From the NCBI GenBank assembly GCA_027349615.1, contig DAIEML010000080.1:1-9435 (forward strand): a stretch of DNA of 9,435 nucleotides, read 5' to 3'. Within the stretch, counting starts at the first letter, position 1; every line of letters begins with the position of its first letter. The position numbers and the translations under genes are program-made. This DNA is from Ignavibacteriales bacterium. GTDB taxonomy: Bacteria > Bacteroidota > Ignavibacteria > Ignavibacteriales > Ignavibacteriaceae. This document shows, in pieces, positions 7,428-9,435 of this stretch. The notes under the pieces are model-generated. The model did no database searches and had not been told where the DNA came from. It saw nothing but the letters and a program-made list of their open reading frames with translations.

Positions 7428-8585
7428 TTAAACACGGCATAATTTTTCTGCAGCTTCCAGCAAAACTTCATCTCGCTTTGCGAAACATATTCTAATTAAT
7501 TTCTTATTATTATTTTCTGAATAAAAAGGTGACATTGGAATGACGGCTACTCCAACTTCTTTAGTTAAGTATTCCGAGAACTCATAATCATTTCTATCTG
7601 AGATTATTGAATAATCCAAAAGCTGAAAATATGTGCCTCTTGCTTTATTCAATTTGAAGCGTGATTCTTTTAAAGCATTAATTATTAAATCTCTTTTCTT
7701 TTGATAGAACAAACCTAGACTCAAGTAATGATTTTCATTTACCAAGTAGTCAGCATAAGCATGTTGAATAGGAGTATTAACTGCAAATACAATAAATTGA
7801 TGAATCTTTCTAAACTCTTTCATTAAATATTCCGGAGCTGCGCAGTAGCCAATTTTCCAACCTGTTGTATGATACGTTTTACCGAATGATGAAACAATGA
7901 ATGATCTTTTAGCAAGTTCGCCGGAACGAGAAATACTGATATGCCTGTTTCCGTCGAATACAATGTGTTCATAAACCTCATCGCTTAAAATTAGAATATT
8001 TGTATCGTTAGTAATTTGCTCTAAATTTTTAAGATCGGCTATATTTATTACACTGCCGGTCGGATTATGTGGTGAATTGATAATTATCAATTTGGTTTTG
8101 TTTGTAATTGAATCTTTGCATCTATCCCAATCAATAGAAAAATCATTTTCGCGCAAAGGAATAAAAATTGGTACGCCTCCGTTAGCAACAACTCCAGGTG
8201 CATAAGAATCATAAGCTGGCTCAAAAATAATTGCTTCATCACCTGGCTTAATAACAGTTGAAATAACAGTGAACAAAGCTTGAGTTGCGCCAGCAGTAAT
8301 ATTGATTTCTGTTTCGGGATTGTATTTATGTCCATACAACTTTTCAATCTTTGCAGAAATTCTTTCTCGCAGCAACTGTAAACCAGGCATAGGCGCATAC
8401 TGATTTTGTCCTGCATTCAAATAATGTGTTACTAATTTTTTCAATTCATCGGGGCAATCAAAATCGGGGAAACCTTGAGAAAGATTTATAGCATTATAGG
8501 CCGCCGCCATATTGGACATAGTAGAAAATATTGTTGTTCCGACATTCGGCAATTTAGAATCGATTAAAAATTTAATTTTTTCCAT
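7428..8585 (-). CDS. PLP-dependent class I aminotransferase, methionine aminotransferase (YbdL)-like
   Basis: 385 aa, full length for fold-type I aminotransferases. The PLP-binding lysine is K236 in SSFGKTYHTTGWKIGYC (232-248); also seen are NLSQGFPDFDCP (34-45), QYAPMPGLQLLRE (62-74), the cofactor-contacting SPHNPTG (171-177, N174), ILSDEVYEH (199-207, D202 and Y205) and the substrate-carboxylate arginine R365 in KLIRICFAK. These blocks are very close to E. coli YbdL as I remember it, which transaminates methionine and some aromatic amino acids with 2-oxo acids; the wider family includes kynurenine and glutamine transaminases. A role in methionine salvage or general amino-acid turnover is therefore an inference. 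The ATG at 8585 gives a normal N-terminus. It has no Shine-Dalgarno sequence; instead the leader is a pyrimidine-rich hexamer array. The phosphatase gene begins 80 bp downstream on the same strand. Confidence 0.93.
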   Translation of the reverse strand: MEKIKFLIDSKLPNVGTTIFSTMSNMAAAYNAINLSQGFPDFDCPDELKKLVTHYLNAGQNQYAPMPGLQLLRERISAKIEKLYGHKYNPETEINITAGATQALFTVISTVIKPGDEAIIFEPAYDSYAPGVVANGGVPIFIPLRENDFSIDWDRCKDSITNKTKLIIINSPHNPTGSVINIADLKNLEQITNDTNILILSDEVYEHIVFDGNRHISISRSGELAKRSFIVSSFGKTYHTTGWKIGYCAAPEYLMKEFRKIHQFIVFAVNTPIQHAYADYLVNENHYLSLGLFYQKKRDLIINALKESRFKLNKARGTYFQLLDYSIISDRNDYEFSEYLTKEVGVAVIPMSPFYSENNNKKLIRICFAKRDEVLLEAAEKLCRV

Positions 8586-8593
8586 AAAGAAAG

Positions 8594-8653
8594 CTTAAGA
8601 TCAAGTTAAAGATCAAGAATAAAATTAAGATTAAGAACAAGATTAAGGTTAAG
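8594..8653. repeat. Ten-copy degenerate hexamer array in the aminotransferase leader
   Basis: On the - strand (sense for the aminotransferase) the array reads as ten consecutive hexamers in exact 6-bp phase: CTTAAC, CTTAAT, CTTGTT, CTTAAT, CTTAAT, TTTATT, CTTGAT, CTTTAA, CTTGAT, CTTAAG. Consensus is CTTRAT. Less regular relatives continue to about 8678 after a 1-bp phase change. The array ends 8 bases before the ATG at 8585, so it would form most of the mRNA leader if transcription starts upstream. Either strand could be read as alternating codons, but stops and the lack of a start rule out a gene. Confidence 0.85.
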
Positions 8654-8678
8654 AAATCAGAATTAAGTTAAAGTTAGG

Positions 8679-8793
8679 TTTATAATATAATTAATTTGTT
8701 TTAAATCTTGTAAGTGCACAATAAAGTTAATTATTGATTTACATATATTTAAAATAGATACTGCTAATTAAAAATTGGAAGGGTAGATTTTAA
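8679..8793. other. AT-rich spacer between Sel1 gene and aminotransferase
   Basis: About 115 bp of A+T-rich DNA between the stop of the Sel1-repeat gene and the hexamer array. On the - strand TAACTTTA resembles the Bacteroidota -7 element with one mismatch (G to A at the last base), but no -33 element stands 19-20 bp upstream. A promoter for the aminotransferase must lie here or within the Sel1 gene; I cannot place it. No hairpin terminator is evident. Confidence 0.4.
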
Positions 8794-9291
8794 TTAATTC
8801 ATTCTAAAAATTTTATCCGTTGGGCGGACAGCGTCGTACATTTGTTTTAATTCATCGAAGGCAAACCGGCTTCCGCGCTGAGCTGCAAATCTATAATATT
8901 TTACTGCTTCGGGTTCACTCACTTCAACGCCGATTCCATTTCTATAACAATAAGCAAGTGTTGCCTGCGCAAGCACAGATCCATCTTTAATAGCTTTTCT
9001 GATTTCATCTATAGCGGAACTAAAATTAGAAATTTTCAAATAACCATAAATCTTTGCTATAGAAATTCTGATTGAAGCTTCCGAACTACCGAGATTTTTT
9101 GCAAATTCCCATACTTCAATTGCTTTATCTCTGTCCTGTTTAAGATATTTCCCGGTATATAAATCCAGTCCTAATTCATTCATCGCAGGAAGGTAATTTA
9201 ATGAAGCAGATTTTTTAAGTAGGTTAACAGCATCTGTTTCAGTTAATTGAGCATCAATTCCGATTGAAAATAGACCATACCACACAAACAT
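8794..9291 (-). CDS. Sel1-repeat (TPR-like) protein; 5' end interrupted by a frame break
   Basis: 165 aa from the first ATG in this frame. Sel1-like helix-turn-helix repeats are visible: DAVNLLKKSASLNYLPAMNE (20-39) followed by LGLDLYTG; DKAIEVWEFAKNLGSSEASI (55-74); SSAIDEIRKAIKDGSVLAQA (91-110) followed by TLAYCYRNGIG; and EAVKYYRFAAQRGSRFAF (128-145). Such repeats are protein-binding scaffolds; the partner here is unknown. No signal peptide or membrane segment is seen. The ATG at 9291 is unlikely to be the natural start: in the same frame the ten codons before it (KQIDENDPRA) read as the start of a Sel1 unit, but a TGA at 9324-9322 precedes them. A neighbouring frame supplies an ATG at 9356 and a matching N-terminus. 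Either the gene is frameshifted (mutation or assembly error) or translation begins at 9291 and the protein is slightly short. Confidence 0.75.
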   Translation of the reverse strand: MFVWYGLFSIGIDAQLTETDAVNLLKKSASLNYLPAMNELGLDLYTGKYLKQDRDKAIEVWEFAKNLGSSEASIRISIAKIYGYLKISNFSSAIDEIRKAIKDGSVLAQATLAYCYRNGIGVEVSEPEAVKYYRFAAQRGSRFAFDELKQMYDAVRPTDKIFRMN

Positions 9292-9356
9292 TGCTCGGGG
9301 ATCATTTTCATCAATTTGTTTTCATCGGTTATTTTGTTGTATTTTCTTATCTGCAT
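9292..9356 (-). pseudogene. Probable displaced 5' end of the Sel1-repeat gene (frame -1)
   Basis: From the ATG at 9356 the - strand reads MQIRKYNKITDENK and then leaves the Sel1 frame. The Sel1 frame begins after TGA (9324-9322) with KQIDENDPRAM. Both frames encode D-E-N from the sequence GATGAAAA, present at 9326-9319 and again at 9312-9305, 14 bases apart. Removing 14 bases between the copies would join the frames as KITDENDPRAM. This supports one gene starting at 9356 that carries an indel. The break rests on frame comparison only. Confidence 0.5.
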
Positions 9357-9376
9357 ATTAATTTTAAGTTGATTTG

Positions 9377-9391
9377 CGGATTTTTTATCCG
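9377..9391. repeat. Short perfect palindrome upstream of the Sel1 gene
   Basis: CGGAT, TTTTT, ATCCG: a 5-bp perfect stem around five T, about 20 bp upstream of the ATG at 9356. It could be an operator-like site or chance. Its - strand form ATCCGCAAATC resembles ATCCGCAGATT in front of the nnr gene (1350-1360), in the same orientation relative to the downstream gene. Confidence 0.3.
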
Positions 9392-9402
9392 AATTTCTCT
9401 TA

Positions 9403-9435
9403 GCCTAACGTTTTTGCGCTTAGCGTTCGTGCGGG
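9403..9435. other. GC-rich palindrome-like half element at the right edge, attC-core-like start
   Basis: The last 27 bases are about 59% G+C by count, unlike the AT-rich surroundings. On the + strand the element begins GCCTAAC (9403-9409), matching the integron attC motif RYYYAAC; on the - strand it ends GTTAGGC, matching GTTRRRY, 47 bp before the ATG at 9356. CGCTTAGCG (9417-9425) is a 9-base near-perfect palindrome. The opposite arm that would prove an attC site or another long palindrome lies outside the window. Confidence 0.25.

Noticed and set aside
8087..8416. Open frame of 109 codons on the - strand
   Set aside because: Different frame of the same strand as the aminotransferase, whose conserved motifs occupy this stretch.
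8588..8683. Possible small + strand gene encoding a K/I/L/N repeat peptide through the hexamer array
   Set aside because: The frame has a stop at 8585-8587, no start codon, and ends at TAA just after the array; the pattern is a DNA repeat, not a gene.
9319..9326. Programmed -1 frameshift site in the Sel1 gene
   Set aside because: The local sequence does not fit the XXXYYYZ slippery pattern and no downstream stem or pseudoknot is evident; an indel explains it more simply.

Overview
The window looks like ordinary chromosomal DNA of an AT-rich, Gram-negative-type member of the Bacteroidota/Chlorobiota (FCB) group, most likely an Ignavibacteria-like lineage. This placement rests on protein character, on two promoter-like sites of the Bacteroidota type (TTTG / TANNTTTG) and on the near absence of Shine-Dalgarno sequences. 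It is an inference, since no database search was possible. All recognisable proteins are core metabolism, transport or regulation. I found no rRNA, tRNA, CRISPR array, transposase, phage gene or toxin-antitoxin pair.

Left block, + strand (1-6194): the 3' part of nuoN (last subunit of respiratory complex I, cut by the window edge); a 195-bp gap with a promoter-like site; a fused NAD(P)HX epimerase/dehydratase (NAD(P)H repair); a small VanZ-family membrane protein; a membrane-anchored DUF218 (YdcF/SanA/ElyC-like) protein; then a second promoter-like site, nusB (transcription antitermination) and a UMF1-type MFS transporter. Spacings of 2, 20 and 3 bp suggest two short operons: nnr-vanZ-DUF218 and nusB-MFS.

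Right block, - strand (6262-9356): an RsbU/SpoIIE-type PP2C phosphatase with a membrane-spanning N-terminal part; a class I aminotransferase very close to the methionine aminotransferase YbdL; and a small Sel1-repeat protein. The two blocks converge at 6195-6261. The 208 bp between the aminotransferase and the Sel1 gene hold a striking ten-copy hexamer array directly in the aminotransferase leader.

The genes do not form one pathway. Loose themes are redox metabolism (complex I, NAD(P)HX repair) and the cell envelope (VanZ and DUF218 side by side). The points most worth a second look are the reading-frame break at the start of the Sel1 gene, the hexamer array, and a GC-rich, palindrome-like sequence cut by the right edge that begins with a match to the integron attC core motif. 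I see no convincing new multi-gene system.
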